Shown: positions 44,994 through 59,200 of the stretch, piece after piece
Position numbering within the stretch: position 1 is the first letter of the stretch
Layout: every line of letters starts with the position of its first letter
Assembly: GCA_030522415.1 (NCBI GenBank)
Contig: CM060107.1
Location: forward strand, 27,556,571-27,620,570
Reading direction: 5' to 3'
DNA: 64,000 nt
From: Channallabes apus
Lineage: Eukaryota; Chordata; Actinopteri; Siluriformes; Clariidae
Made by a program: the position numbers and the translations under genes
Notes under the pieces: generated by a model
Database searches by the model: none
The model's input: only the letters and a program-made list of their open reading frames with translations
Told to the model about the DNA's origin: nothing

Positions 44994-45526
44994 GTCAATC
45001 TTTATATCCCATCTTTCATTGCTTTCTCATTTTGTCCATCATGCCATCACATATTTTCTTGATTCGAAATGAGAGGAGGCAACAGGAGGAGAGTGATGTA
45101 TTCAGTGGTGCCATGGACATAGTATGACAAAGAAACAAGCATAACACCATATGTCCATTTTCCAGTAGAGTCTTCCTTAAAAACCACATGGTTATATGTG
45201 AAATGCCCACACCGGTGTTCAACGTCCAGAATCTGAACTGACTGAAGAATCTTTCCAGCAGGAAAAATAGTCATGTTTTTTTCTCCGCATTTCTCACTTA
45301 AAGTGTGCTTCCCCAGAAAACAAACAATTTTTTTACAGAGCCAAAGAGCTCCAAAATGCAGCTTGCCCAGTAAGTGAGTGCTGTTCAAAAAGGACCAAGA
45401 GAAAACTCTTTAGAGCTGTAGCGAACAGGCACTGCTTTTTGCTCAATATGTGTCCATGGGTTTTTCAAGGATTCAAGTTGTAGTCAGGGAATCCAAAGAA
45501 TCTCTGGTGAAGGAGTAGAAGCCCTC

Positions 45527-45548
45527 TCAAATTCGTATATGGAAGGTG
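45527..45548 (-). CDS. cib3: cib3 exon, last coding (22 bp)
   Basis: C|ACC TTC CAT ATA CGA ATT TGA after an atgcag acceptor. With AG from the previous exon it encodes STFHIRI and stop, the invariant CIB2/CIB3 C-terminus. Far too short for ORF finders. Confidence 0.93.
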
Positions 45549-47903
45549 CTGCATGAGAGACAGAGACAAGAAGACATCATAAATTAAGAGGAATTCTTCC
45601 TATTTAGACTTTGTCCATGAAATGTCAAATAAATCAGAAAGCTGTGATATGACAGTTAGCACTAAACATAAGACAGCATCCTTATTCGGAATAGTAATAA
45701 CAGCACAAAAAAACTTGAATAAATTTATGCTATGTTCTGAGTTATAGCCACATACAGTAGTGCATTAGTGCTGATTCAGAAGATTCCAATTATCCATATG
45801 TCCGACTCCGAGACAGGTATTAAGGGATAAAAAGACCAATTGAAAATAACTGAGGGGAACAGATGGTTTTTGATTATATTTGTACTGAGAATTAGATTTA
45901 AATGACCTGAGATTTTAGAAAAGTAAAATAAGTATACTGTATGTGAAGCACTAATACTGTATGATGCTGTTACTGGCAGAAAAGGTGCATGGATAAGCAG
46001 TTAAAAATACTTTTGTCACAATAAATGACCCAATGTACATAAGTAATAAACATATATACTACATATGTAGTACTATAAATAATATGTACGTATACTCGTG
46101 TTGATATTTGGTTATATTGTCCGTCAACATGCCACCCGGTACGTCAAGAGATGGATAATCCTCACTCTGGAGATATATCCGTCGTTTCATGGCAAGTTAC
46201 TTAATGGGTCAGGTTGCCAGCTCAATGCCCGATTGCCATTCACACGCACACTGTGGCAATTTGAGAACACCAATTAGCCTAATCTGCATGTCTTTGAACT
46301 GTGAAAGAAATGCAGAGTACTCGAAGGAAATCCATCAAGAACAGGGAGAACATGCAAACTTCATGCACACAGACCCAAGGCAGGAATCGAACCCGGACCC
46401 TGGAAGTGCAAGGAGACAGTGCTAACCGCTAAGCCACCATGCCACCATACTCGTGCTACTTTATTTAATTATATAGTTTAATGTAATAGTACTTTATAGC
46501 ATAATTAAATCACAGTACTTTTTAAAATACAATGAAATATGAAACTTCATGCTCCAAATATGCTTAACAACTATGCCTTCTGTTTTAAATGCTTTAAAAA
46601 GAAATTCCATTAAAATAATCTACAAAGTATCTGCCTCAGTACTAGGAGGTATTAGTATTTCACAAGTGAAACTCCAAGCTGCTGAAATATACCGGTAAGC
46701 CATAAGCTAGCTACTGTATAGTAATTAAGATAGAATGCCTAGCTAGATCATTTGATGTTTTACAGCATGAAATTTCAGTTTTAAACTTATTTGATGAGTT
46801 ATTTACTTGCACCATGATAATTTTCTTGATCAACATTTTTATTTTTTACCTTAGTCCACCAATATGATAAGGTACATGTAATTAATAATGATGAAATAAG
46901 CAATACCAGTTCATTATAAAGGCTATCTAAAACATATTTTTAAGTTATTTAGCCTTTATTCGACCAATGGGTAGATCCCATTGAGATTACTGACTTCTTT
47001 GGCAAACAGGCCCTGGCCACAGTGCAAACACTGGCAAGAACATTTAAATATGGTTTACTTAAAAAAATTGGGGCCTACATCTCGTATGTTACCAGATTCT
47101 GTAAGAACATTTGCAAAAGTCGAAGTGAAAATTCCTGACATAGCTGATCCAGACAGCTCGATGGCTTACTGGTTTACACTTTCGCCTTGCACCTGCAGGG
47201 TGCGGGTTCAATTCCCGCCACGATGTCTGTGTTTGCATGTTCTCTTTGTGCTTGGTCGGTTTCCTCAGAGTACTCCAGTTTCTCCCACATTCCAAAGACA
47301 TGCAAATTAGGCTAATTGGCGTCCCAAATTGCCTGTAGTGTGTGTGTGTGTGTGTGTGTGTGGCACCCCATCCAGGGTGTACCCCACCCTGCCCTAAGTC
47401 TTCTGGGATAGGCTCCAGGCTCCATAAAGCGGTATAGACAACGATAGATAATTTAGTGGACAGAAATTTTCCTACAAGCGCATAACATTCTCGCTCTATT
47501 CTAATTTGCATCTGCTATACATTTACACTATTTGACATATCATTCACTCATCGTCTATAACGCTATTTCCTTGAACCCAGACCCTGGAGGTGCAATGCGA
47601 CAATGCTAACCGAGGCCGGTTCTACGGGGAGAGGGGGGCAAGTGGGGGCTACGCCCCCTCAAATAAATGTTTGCCCCCTCAAATAAAAATTTTTAAATGT
47701 TGAGAAAGCACCTGTTAATATACTCACAAAATGAATATATTACAAGTTGATAAAATGATCTGCGGTAGCGGAAAAATCCACAGAAAAAGGGACACTACAC
47801 AATACGGTATTAGATTTCCCTCAAGTCCCTGTATCTCCGCTGCGTGTATTCATTCACAAGCTGCAGCGCACACACACACACACACACACACACACCTACA
47901 CAA

Positions 47904-47941
<38 letters not shown>

Positions 47942-50900
47942 ATACACACACACACACACACACTCCTTCCCTGAGCCCTCGGTAAACATCCAATCACCGT
48001 ATGCAAATGTGTCAAGAGGTAGCAAGAGTGGATTGGAGGGAAGAGAGCTGCTCATTTACTATAAAAGAAATAAAAAAATAAAAAATATATTTAAAAAAAA
48101 CCATAATATGAATTTAACTTAGTTTTTTTTATTATTATTCATAAGACACCCTTTCAGTTTTGTAAATATTCTAGTTATAGTGTGTTAAGTCTTACTTTAG
48201 GTCAAATGTTTTTGAGAATTAGACCATCCAGCTAAGATAAATATTATGTCGTTGATTGATAAAATCTGGATTAAGGATATTTTATTTCATTTTGTATTAT
48301 TTATTTAAAAAATTTTCAGTTTCCCCCCTGAGGGATTGCCACCTTATTGTGGTCATGGGGTTTGCGTGCCTCAGTGACCTTAAGATCTATACCAGCAGGA
48401 GCTTAGTCTTCAAGTGGGACACCCAAATTGGACAGGTCTGAAGGGAGAGGCCTAACAAAGTGCAATCCACTTCTCCAGGCTTTGGACACAGCTAAAACAC
48501 AATTCAGCAAGGACAATACTGTTACTATAAGCACATGGGAAAAATAAAACAGTGCTCGAACATGATGTGTACACATGATGCTCCCTTCACATTTCTGACT
48601 GCCCCCCTATATGTGCCTGTCTAGAACCGGCCCTGGTGCTAACCAATAAGCCACTGTGCTGACACTATTTGGCATATTATACACTAAATTTCTATTTTGA
48701 AGGATTTTGATATCCCTGTGAATTACAGTAGAAGCAAAAGTATGCACTTTGTATCAGTCTAAGCTGCAGAACAATAAACAATGCTATACTAGACTTCTGT
48801 CACTCCGAGTCCCTCTCAGGCAGTGAGGCACAGCTGTGGAGCTTGTAAATGTCCAGCAGAGGAATGGCTGCCTCATAAAAAGCATTGGAACACATCAGAG
48901 CTGAATTACAGTAAAGGGGCTTACAGTTCAGCATGTGTAAGCACACTAAGCTTGATGAAAAGGTTCACTGCAGGTGTTAAAACCAGAATGAGATGGTCCT
49001 GGGTTACCATCAATGGATGCCATACATATGTAATGACATAATAACATAAGAAACATGCAAAGTCAATTGAATTTCTTTTTCATTTATACATACATACAGT
49101 ACGTCATATGAAAAATAATTATATATGGATCTCATATCTAACATACAGTAGTTATGAGGGATACTCCCTTTTTTTATAAATATTAAAAATACCACTTAGG
49201 GAGGTGTGACAAGTGTAATGCTTGAAGCCAAGAAATGGAGGTTTAAATTAATAGGTCTTCTTTTATGTAAATTTAGCTGAGTGTGGCTGACCATTTTTAA
49301 ATAAAGTATTAGTTTAATAATTGATTTTGAAATTGCCAGATAATTCCTCACAGTGTAGTGTAAGTGTATCTGGTGATCCACTTAGCTATACACTTAGTAA
49401 GAATTAAGTTATGGAAGCCTGTGGCACTTTTTTGTGACAATAGGACAGAATGCAAATAAAATAACAGATATCACTACTGTAAATACCAGGTTGCATCACA
49501 AGCAGAGGAACAGACAATTATGTGACTCAGTGGATAGTAAAGGATGGGCAGTTCAATCTTTCATTCTGTTAGCTTTATATTAAAAAGCCTTTTTTTCTCT
49601 CTCATGCACATACGTACCTTAAAAAGTCAGGAGCCCTGGAAATCATGTTTTCAAAGTCAGCGAAGGAGAGCTTGCTGTCTCCATCCAGGTCAGCCTCCTC
49701 AATTGCCTTTTCACACACTAGGTTCACCTCCTCGGGAGTCAGCTCCTCCTTTGTCAGCTTGTTCAGAGTCTTCTCAAGGTCCTCTTTGCAGATGTAATTA
49801 TCCACATTGAAATCTGAAAATAATACACCATAGGGAATATGAAATTAATGATTGCATTTTGTTGGACTTTTAGAAAGTTACAGTATCGTTATAAAAAATG
49901 TGCAATACATTACAGATTATTAAGCACACTAAATCCACACTTCTGCAGCACTTAACCTGTTGTAAGAAGACATTATGAAATTTATGTGCGCTAATGAAAA
50001 GAGGCTCTGGTACCATATATTTTAAAAGCATAAATGGCTTTTAGCTCTCGGGGGGCCATTTCACTCAGAACTGAGAACATGTCGACAAAGTCATTGAAGC
50101 TGAGGTTCCCCAAGCCGTCCTCGGAGAAGGACTCCACTATCCTGTCACGGAATGGATTTTCCTGTGCAACACAGACGGATTAAATAATTACAGGGGGGGA
50201 AAAAACAGACAAGAATTAAGAGAAATGAGGTAAGACATCAGACATTGCAAGACAATGGACGCCAGAGCTTGAGACTAAATTATTGCAATTACTGCATGTA
50301 ACACTTGCATTGTGAAAGTGTAGGCATAAGAGCCTGTTCTGCTGAGTGAGACACATGCAAAAAGGAGAAAGGCTGACTCTCCATGCTAGTGCCTATATTT
50401 CTCACCCAGTGGACTCTCCAATCGCTTTCAGTATTTTTTTAATGCTCCTACAATCAGCTGACTCAACAGTGTTATGCGCACAACAAAGGGAGGCTACAGA
50501 AAGGCACAATGTTGCAACACACTGTGTTTGAGGCTGTGAATGGTTATCCACCCTGTGCTTTTCCAGCATTCAAAATTCAAGTCATTTATTTTTCTTGTCC
50601 TGTAATGTAAGATCAATAGATGTGGCCCACATTCCAAACCATAGAGTACAATAAGTAAATAATAAAACACAGCTTTGCCATGCTGTTCTATAAAATTAAT
50701 TTAAAAAAAGAGGCATTCTGTCCAGGGGAATATTGTTTATTATTATCCTGTAACACTATGCCGGATGGGTTTTTTTTCTTACAATTAACATTGTGAAACG
50801 TCCACAAAACACATCACATACATTATAAAATCTATAAACATTCGCTCCCTCACCAGGCACTATCTTTTTTCTTTAATAAAACAAAACATACATTGTATTC

Positions 50901-53900
50901 TTTTATCAAGAAAACTCACAAACCTCTATCCTGAATACTTTCCACTAATAGAAATGTAGTTAGTTAGAGCTTTACTTCCTACACTGACCTCTGAAGTGCT
51001 GACACCGGAGACACCTCCCAAGATTACAGTATGTAAGTAAACATTTCCTTACAGAAAATGTAACATATTAGGCCTATAATACTACCAATTACACTCATTT
51101 TGTATTCTGTTGATGTGAACCATTCACTAAACCTGTATAAGTTGTTATTATAGAAAAAAATAATGCATTAGAGTCAGCACTATGCATCTCAGTCAACACT
51201 GCTGAGATGCATTGGGTTGTGCTTTTACAAAAAAAAAAAATCAACATCTAAATAATCAGAATTTAGTATCACACTCATTTAATCAGTTTTACAATGTACA
51301 TTAATAACAGAATAATTTTTGTCGGAGGTTAAAAGAGTAATCCTTTCCCTTTGTAATTCAGTTATTCCGTTTAACATATGAGAGCATCCTAAGATGAAAT
51401 AATATAGAATTAAAAAAAAAATGGTAGACATATAAATCTGATTAGGCGGCGCGGTGGTGTAGTGGTTAGCACTGTCGCCTTGCACCTCCAGGGTCCGGGT
51501 TCGATTCCCGGCCAGGCTCGATTCCCGTCTCTGTGTGCATGGAGTTTGCATGTTCTCCCTGTGCTTGGTGGGTTTCCTCCGGGTACTCCGGTTTCCTCCC
51601 ACAGTCCAAAGATATGCAGGTTAGGCTAATTGGCGTTCCTAAATTGCCCGTAGTGTGTGATTGGGTGTGTGAGTGTGTGTATGTGTGTGTGCCCTGCGAT
51701 GGATTGGCACCCTGTCCAGTGCCCGAAGTCTCCTGGGATAGGCTCCAGGTCCCCTGCGACCCTGAACACAGGATTAAGCGGTATAGAAAATGAATGAATG
51801 AATGAATGAATAAATCTGATTACTGACTGCTTAACCTAAGGAATACAATAAGAAAATTCAATTTAGGTGCTGTGTGCAAATTTCTAAAAACTGCAGAAAT
51901 TGTTTTATTTAGCAGACTTATGCATGTCTGGTAATTACTTTATGTACACTGATAGTTAGTAGATGTTTTTCAAAAATGAAAATCCTTTTAACACACTAAG
52001 ATGTTAATATTGTGCATCATGATTAAGCAATACCACAGGAAATGAAGTTCTGTTGTAATGTGTATCAGCATAGGTCATAGGCACGAGGGTGCAGCCTGAC
52101 TGCAACCGTACGCCTTCTAGTAGGATTTTGATTTTGTACAACAGGTCCACAACAGATTTTGATTTGTTTCTTTAGTTAAATAGGTATATTGCTCAGTCAA
52201 CACATATCCTTCTGCAACTAACCGATCTGGAAATCGACAGTTAGTGTAATTATCAGGTGTGAAGGTTGTTTTAAATTCTTACTATGTAGCTCAAAGTTGA
52301 GGAAAATAAACCTTAAAGGTTTGTCTTATATAGTTACACTTATCCCGCTTTAGAATATTATGTCTGTTAACTTCTGGGCTTCTGAGCTAAATGGCAAATA
52401 CTGTAGCATTAAATGGAAAGCTTGTGCAGTAGGTTGGTGTACAATCACTTCTTCAACGCACCAAGTAGTGCCCTTGATTTGGGGTTATGGAATGATTTCA
52501 GGTTTTTTTAGAAGATAGCGAGCTTTGAAGCAGTCAATTGAAGAGCATGGGCGATTCAGAGGAGATTCGGAATCACTTAGAAGCAATTATTAAGGAGACC
52601 AAGTGTAGTTTAAGTTGACATAACAATATCATTTGTGTTTTTTGTTTTGTTTTTGCTCAAAGATCTTTTGTGACTGGTTATGAATGTGAGTTTTGCCAGG
52701 CAGGTACTCTCTCCTCAGTACTGCGGACAGCACAAACTTGTACTTTCACCAATGCTGTGACCGAAAGTTTGTGTAATAATCGGTTAAAAGAACACCTGGG
52801 ACACGGAGTGATACATATAGTTAAACAACCTGGTTCTGTTACTGTCTATTAGCACCACTATTGGAATGCCTCTCATTAAAAAGATTTCTCGGTCAGAACT
52901 AACTGTTGTAGGAGTTAAGCACTAAAATGCAATTCAAAAAACCTAATACTGGCACATTTCTGTTATCCACAATGACTAATTCAATATAGTTTAATATATG
53001 GGAAGCAGTTAGTTGTTTTGATATGAGCCCTTTGTTTCCCTTTTTACATACTGTAAGGATCTGATTGGGTGATTTTGATGCTGGATCAGAGAAAGGCTAG
53101 TTTGTATTGGAACAACTCTGATGAAAGAGCACTCAGACTCAGTGATGTGTGATGAATCACATCACTTGAACATGAAAGGCTAATTAGCAGCCAGCCTTGG
53201 ACTGAGTGTGGACAAAGATTTACGTTTATGAAGTCTAGGAAGTCTTTTGGAGGCTGTGCGCTGTCAGAGGCACATCAATTTCAGTTTCAACAGTCTCCTA
53301 CAGTGTGGACCACATTCAAAATTTATTACAAGAACGACACATCATACTTTTAGATGGATATAATTACATATTGTGGAATGTCTGCAAGCCAAATCTCAGA
53401 CACCATGACTTACTTTTATAAATGTTAAATAAAAAAAACTGTACATACAGAAACTGTGACCAACAACATGAGCTTCCAATGAGTTGTTAATATAGTAACT
53501 ATAACATTTTTTTTTATAAAGCATATTAATATAAACCTGCAATTTGCAATTACAGCTTTACAGTTCAGTAGTTATAGCATTACTGCTGGAACATCTGTTA
53601 GAGCTGCTGTTATAGAAAACTGATTAACATCTTTTGACCAATCAGAGTCAGGGATTAAAACAACACTGTAGAATAAGGCTTTTCAAGAGTTGGCCTCTCT
53701 TGATACACATGAGCTGAACCATTAAACACTTATTTTATGACCTGGTATTGCTTACTTTGCTAGAACAATCTTCTCACAACATTTGCAAATAAAGAAGATA
53801 AAATTTCTCAAGTTCAAGATTAAGTGTATGGTTGTTTACAACTATGAAAAGTCCAAAAGTGCTAACTTAATTTGCTGATACAGCATCATTTCATGGAGCG

Positions 53901-54806
53901 TTAACTTTTATAAGCTCAGTATTACAACCTGCTCTTCTTCTCACATGCTGTGCAATACCGTGGAAAAAGGAAAAAAATCTGTGTTTCCATTAAGATCCAG
54001 TTTTGGACCATAAAAGCAAGTGTGTGCTAGATTTGATATCAAATCTAAGGTATAGTCTGGATCATTGAACAAATATTTGGAGTATTAATAATTAACTAAC
54101 GTTGTGGTATTATTAGTAGCATTACCTTCAGCTCTGGCATATTGACTATAAGGCTTAGAGGGACTTTAACATCAGGTTCATTTGTGTAATCCATGGGAAC
54201 TAAATGCGGGGCCAGTTCGTGATATCTTCCATGTAATCTGAAAAAAGAACAAAATGGTATTACAAACTCATTGTTTTCATATTAATTAAACATGCTGTAA
54301 TAGTTAATCATATTATATCTGCACATCAGGTTAAGGGCCATGCTCCTTGCCCAGGAATATCTTACAGAAATATGGCATGAATGTTAATCAACTCAGTTTA
54401 ATAAATTACAGCATTTTGCTAATCATTATATGCAGATAATTGTTTTTCACAGCATTAATGTGCTCAGGAATGGCACAATCCATTGCAATATACAAGACAG
54501 CTAAACAAATGATTGATCTTCTGATGCTGTATATAAAGTATTGGCTATGATTTGGATTTAGAAGCAAACATTTCATGGGAAGCTGGGAAAAATCCACTTC
54601 TCATACATTAGAGAAATTCAATTATGAATGACCCAGACTTAATGTAATATTTTACTGGCTGAGGGGGAATGTAATAATGTGATTGGCAAAAGCGGCAGAT
54701 TTCACAAGGCTATTTTGTCCATTTGCTCACACAGAGGCTTGGAGGACTTCCAGAAATCTATGAACTGATGACTCAGTCTGAGCATGGCAACTAGGGTAAA
54801 GAGAGA

Positions 54807-54850
<44 letters not shown>

Positions 54851-55197
54851 CTCCAACTTTAATAACATGTGAAAAAAAATATTGTCACTAAGATGTTTCA
54901 TCAAAATCAATATTGGAATGGTATGAGTCCAAGTAAGCATGTTGAAACCCTAACACCCAACACAAGAAACAAGAGTTGAATAGAAAACCTGACTAGAAAA
55001 GTCTTACAGACTAAGATAATGTCTGAAGCAAACCAGAAAGTTTGTCACAAAATTTGGCTAGCTAAATATACTGTAATGTCAATTAATTGCCAACAACCAT
55101 GATACTAAAAGTGATCAAACAATATTGACACAGTTTGTTTTTAATTGACTTTATATATTTTTTAAAAACACAAGATTCTGCACACATTTTGGATTAT

Positions 55198-55256
<59 letters not shown>

Positions 55257-56236
55257 GCCATAAAGACAACATTTGGACTCAAATCAGGTCAGTGAAGATG
55301 GCAGCATGTAATGATTGGTGATAACTGTTTCCTAACCCTGCATAATAGTGTCACCACTATGTTAGCGCGTCGGCCGGATGGGAAGAAGTGTATGTTTTAT
55401 GAAGGTCATAAAATACAGGACTCCATTAGGTTGGAAGGTGATTGTCCATTTTGTTTCCTGTGCTCCACTGGCCCTGTTATCAAACCCAATCTCAGTATCA
55501 CTGTAGAGGAATGATTCACCCAAATGAATCAAATGAGGCTTGTCTTTTCTTGCGTAAGAGCCAGGGAGATAGAACCACTATGATGAATAGCAAAGCTACG
55601 GAAAATTAACTCAACAAGGAAGAGATTTTTTACTTTTTTCCCCACTTGGTTTCTTAGTGTTAGCTCTACAACAAAAAAAAAAAAACTTCTGCACAGTTTT
55701 ACTGTTCACAAAGAAAATTAGGTTACAATGTGGTTGTCAGGAGTTTATCATATTGGTGACTGCACAACATACTGTAATGAGCTTTAAAGCATGAAAGCAG
55801 CTGTATGTTAAATATACAGTAAAAGGATTATAGAGCTGTACAGAGTCCCACAGAGTGGCTAGGTTTCCTGTGAATGGCTTCAGTGAAAAATACTGAAAGC
55901 AGCAAGTGATGCAGCACTCTGAAGACAGGAGATAAAAGCCGGTAATGGCTTAGTGTTGAAGCATAAGCTGAGGGTTTAGCAGTCATTAGAAGCAAATATA
56001 TTAAATATCCTCATTATCCCTCATGCCTAGAAAATAAATGCTAGGTTTTTCTTTCACAAGCAAGCACTTACAGTAGCTAGTATATCACACAGCATCCTTA
56101 GTACTAATTCTAATAGTACATCCATTCTTCACTTCGAGAAATTCTCATTTTGGCAAGAGCTTTATCCCCTTGGCAGGAGTTTTGAGTTAATATAACTGAT
56201 GGATATATTTTATGCAGTGCTGCAGGTGCATGTTTT

Positions 56237-56291
<55 letters not shown>

Positions 56292-59200
56292 ATAGGGGGT
56301 GTTGGTCACTAAAAAAGAATGTGACATTTTTTACAGTAACCAACACACACACACACACACACACACACACCAACAAACACGTATTGGCATAAACGTGACA
56401 CTATTAGGTTTTAAAATATTCTTTTGATTCTTAATAAAGCATTACATTTGTATTATTTATAATACTTGTATGAATATCACTAGGATTATCTATGGCAAAT
56501 TAATGACAGTTGTGTATACAGTATATAAATAGACAGATATTTTATATAATTGGAATATTTGTCATCATATGTAAAGTTCACATCACATTGCATCAGTTAT
56601 CATATTGGGATCCACTGTATTTCTTGAATGAAATTGGGGAAATTCCCATAGAAAAAAAAAGGGAAATTATAAAATTATACCATGAAAAGAAATAGTCATA
56701 GTTATCAAGTACTCCAGTTACTGGCAACAGAAATGAATATACTGTATAAACACAGAATTTTATATAGAAAATAATAAGATCATAACCTCAACAGACCTCA
56801 TACAGGACCATTTTATATATTTATTATTAACAATCTTTTATCTGGCGCACTAGTCTAAAAATTATTGCCATCATTACACTTCATATTTTGTGATTGCCCT
56901 AAATATCCAAATTAACATACAGTAAGTGTACAGCAGATACAGTAGGATAAGATGTAGAGCTTATGACAGCTGACACTCACTGGAATAAGTGTTCCCACAA
57001 AGACAAACTAGAAGTGTTCTTTAACTGTATGCAGTACGTAATAACTGTTCTATTAAAATTAAAATTTAAATTAAAATAGGATCTGCTTACCTGATTAAAA
57101 TGTTAAAACTGTTTGAGGAATACAGCCAAATAATTTACTTCAATGACCTGAATATCATTGCGCATGCTTGTCCATGCTCAATAAACAATTTCGGTGTCAT
57201 GTCACCTACAGTATCACAAGCATGACTCATACAGAAATTTTAGTACAGTATACTTGGTGACATATTATCTAAGATCTTTTGTTGCAGGTTTTCCCATTCG
57301 GATTGTATTACCACAATCAGTCAGGATGATATGATGAAGGGAACTTTAAACAAAAAATAGCAAATAATATATCTCCAATAAAAAGCAAATCCATTATCAG
57401 CATCTCCAGTGGTCCAGGGGCTTTAGCTCTGCGCATTTATTTGTCTGTGCCTAGGCCTTTTAAAGTCTGCATTACAGACAAGCTCCATATAACTGTCATT
57501 CACAGTTCCAATTAAAGATGCTGGAATTGCTACTGTGTGCACTCCTTGCAAAACCATGTGTTTGTGAGGCAATATGGCCCAGCTGGTTCACATGGCAACT
57601 TCATGTTGATCTAACAAAATCTGCTCTCACATACAGCCAGTGGTGGAAAGAGTAATAAAATTTTGTACTCAAGTACAAGTACTGTTACTTCAGTGAAATT
57701 TTACTGAAGTACAAGTAAAGTTACCATTATAAAAATCTACTCAAGTAAAAGTAAAAAGTAGCTCATTAAAAAATTTACTCAGAGTAAAAGTTACAGAGTT
57801 ACTTTTTTATTTTTATTTTTTTTAACAGCGGGGGTGGGATGAGGCATTCTAGCATAGTACAAAAAATGATGAACAGATATAAATCTCAAACTAGTTGTTT
57901 TTAACTGAAGGAACACCTTTGCATAATAAAGCTGTTGTCTTTCTTGTGCTTGAAAATCAAAGTGGTCACTTAAATATGGTGTTACGTCCCAGTCTAGGGT
58001 CATACAGCAAAAGAATGGTTCAGGGTTCTATTTTAAACTGTATGGAAATGGTGGTATATGGCAGAAAGAACTAGATCCAATCATTAACTGATGAAATAAT
58101 GATGTTTGTATACACACACACACACACACACACACCAGGAGGAGGATCAGATTCAGGATGGACCCAGGCCAAAATAATAAACAAAATGGTATTTATATTT
58201 AGTAGCTTGATTACCTGCAAAAAAAAAACCACACAAACAAAAATACAGGTACCTTCCCGGACTCCCTAAACCAAAAACAATGAAATTATCTACAAATATA
58301 TACAAAGACCAACCAAACCAAAGGGACAAAGCAATAATCAAAGTCAATTGGAGGTAAAAAGTCAAAACCGGAATACACAACCAAATATCAAAACGCCAAA
58401 ATCACAATCTCTTTCATCTTTCCCGCGTCTCTCTCCGGTTTATACATGGTCGCGCTAGTCGATGACGTCACTCAGGGCGGAAGCGACCGTGTGGAAGGTC
58501 AGGAAGATGCCGATGTCAGAAAACCTGGAGTGGAGTCTGGAGCGGCGCGCGACCAGGACATGATACACACACGCGGCGCAACGGAGCATTTATACAAAGC
58601 ATAATATTTTTATTATTTTATCATTTTCATTCATTTATTTTTTACTCAGTAGCGAATATGATTTAAAATGTAGCGAATTACAATACTTCAAACAAAACGT
58701 ACTTAAGTAAAAGTAAAATTACAGATTTTTAAAACTACTTTAAAAAGTAGAAACACACAAAAAAGCTACTCAATTACAGTAACGCGAGTAAATGTAATTC
58801 GTTACTTTCCACCTCTGCATACAGCAGTACTAGAAATGCCATCTTAGGCCAACCGACATGCTTGGTGTCCTTGAACTTGAAGTAATGAAAATAAATTTAA
58901 AGATATTAATTAAATTACATTAATCCTTAGATACCAAAAGAGAAAATCTTCAAAAATAAAGTCCCATGTGAGTAGAACATTAAAAGAAATTAATTTGTCT
59001 CTGCAAAGATAATTGTGTTTTATTGTTGAGTTTCTGCGCTTTTGCATATTAAATGTATCTGTAACTACATAATTATAAAATTTAATACCCAATTCCTACC
59101 GAGTAATAATTGTAACAAGAGGAACATTTAACCACCATGAAGTGACACAACATGACCATTTTAGTTCATTTTTCAACTGTAACTCAGACAAGGCAGCACA

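Larger units (their letters stand above)
35640..45526. other. intergenic region between sh2d7 and cib3
   Basis: About 9.9 kb between convergent genes. Contains a 35-bp hairpin (37542-37623), Tc1 remnants (37455-37520, 39631-39955), a SINE-like piece (40600-40690) and the nested IS630-like element (41867-44457). The stretches 35640-37440 and 37640-39600 show only AT-rich sequence. The part from about 44540 to 45526 is probably the cib3 3' UTR. Confidence 0.6.
47545..48670 (-). mobile_element. SINE remnant split by a hAT element
   Basis: Left piece 47545-47611 (tail-like CATTCACTCATCGTCTATAA, then AACCCAGACCCTGGAGGTGC) and right piece 48637-48670 (TGCTAACCAATAAGCCACTG) are the two sides of one minus-oriented SINE. 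Most of its middle was already gone. Confidence 0.75.
45549..49617 (-). other. cib3 last intron (4 kb)
   Basis: Carries three SINE copies and one hAT element given separately. The remaining sequence is AT-rich; no exon seen. Confidence 0.7.

Noticed and set aside
45047..45388. 113-codon frame next to the cib3 end
   Set aside because: No recognisable homology and it lies where the cib3 3' UTR is expected.
47731..48122. Thr-His and Val-Cys repeat frames
   Set aside because: Translations of the CA array in the hAT element.
51455..51530. tRNA gene
   Set aside because: It has A and B boxes but no acceptor stem pairing, and is followed by a SINE body, tail and target duplication; other copies occur here.
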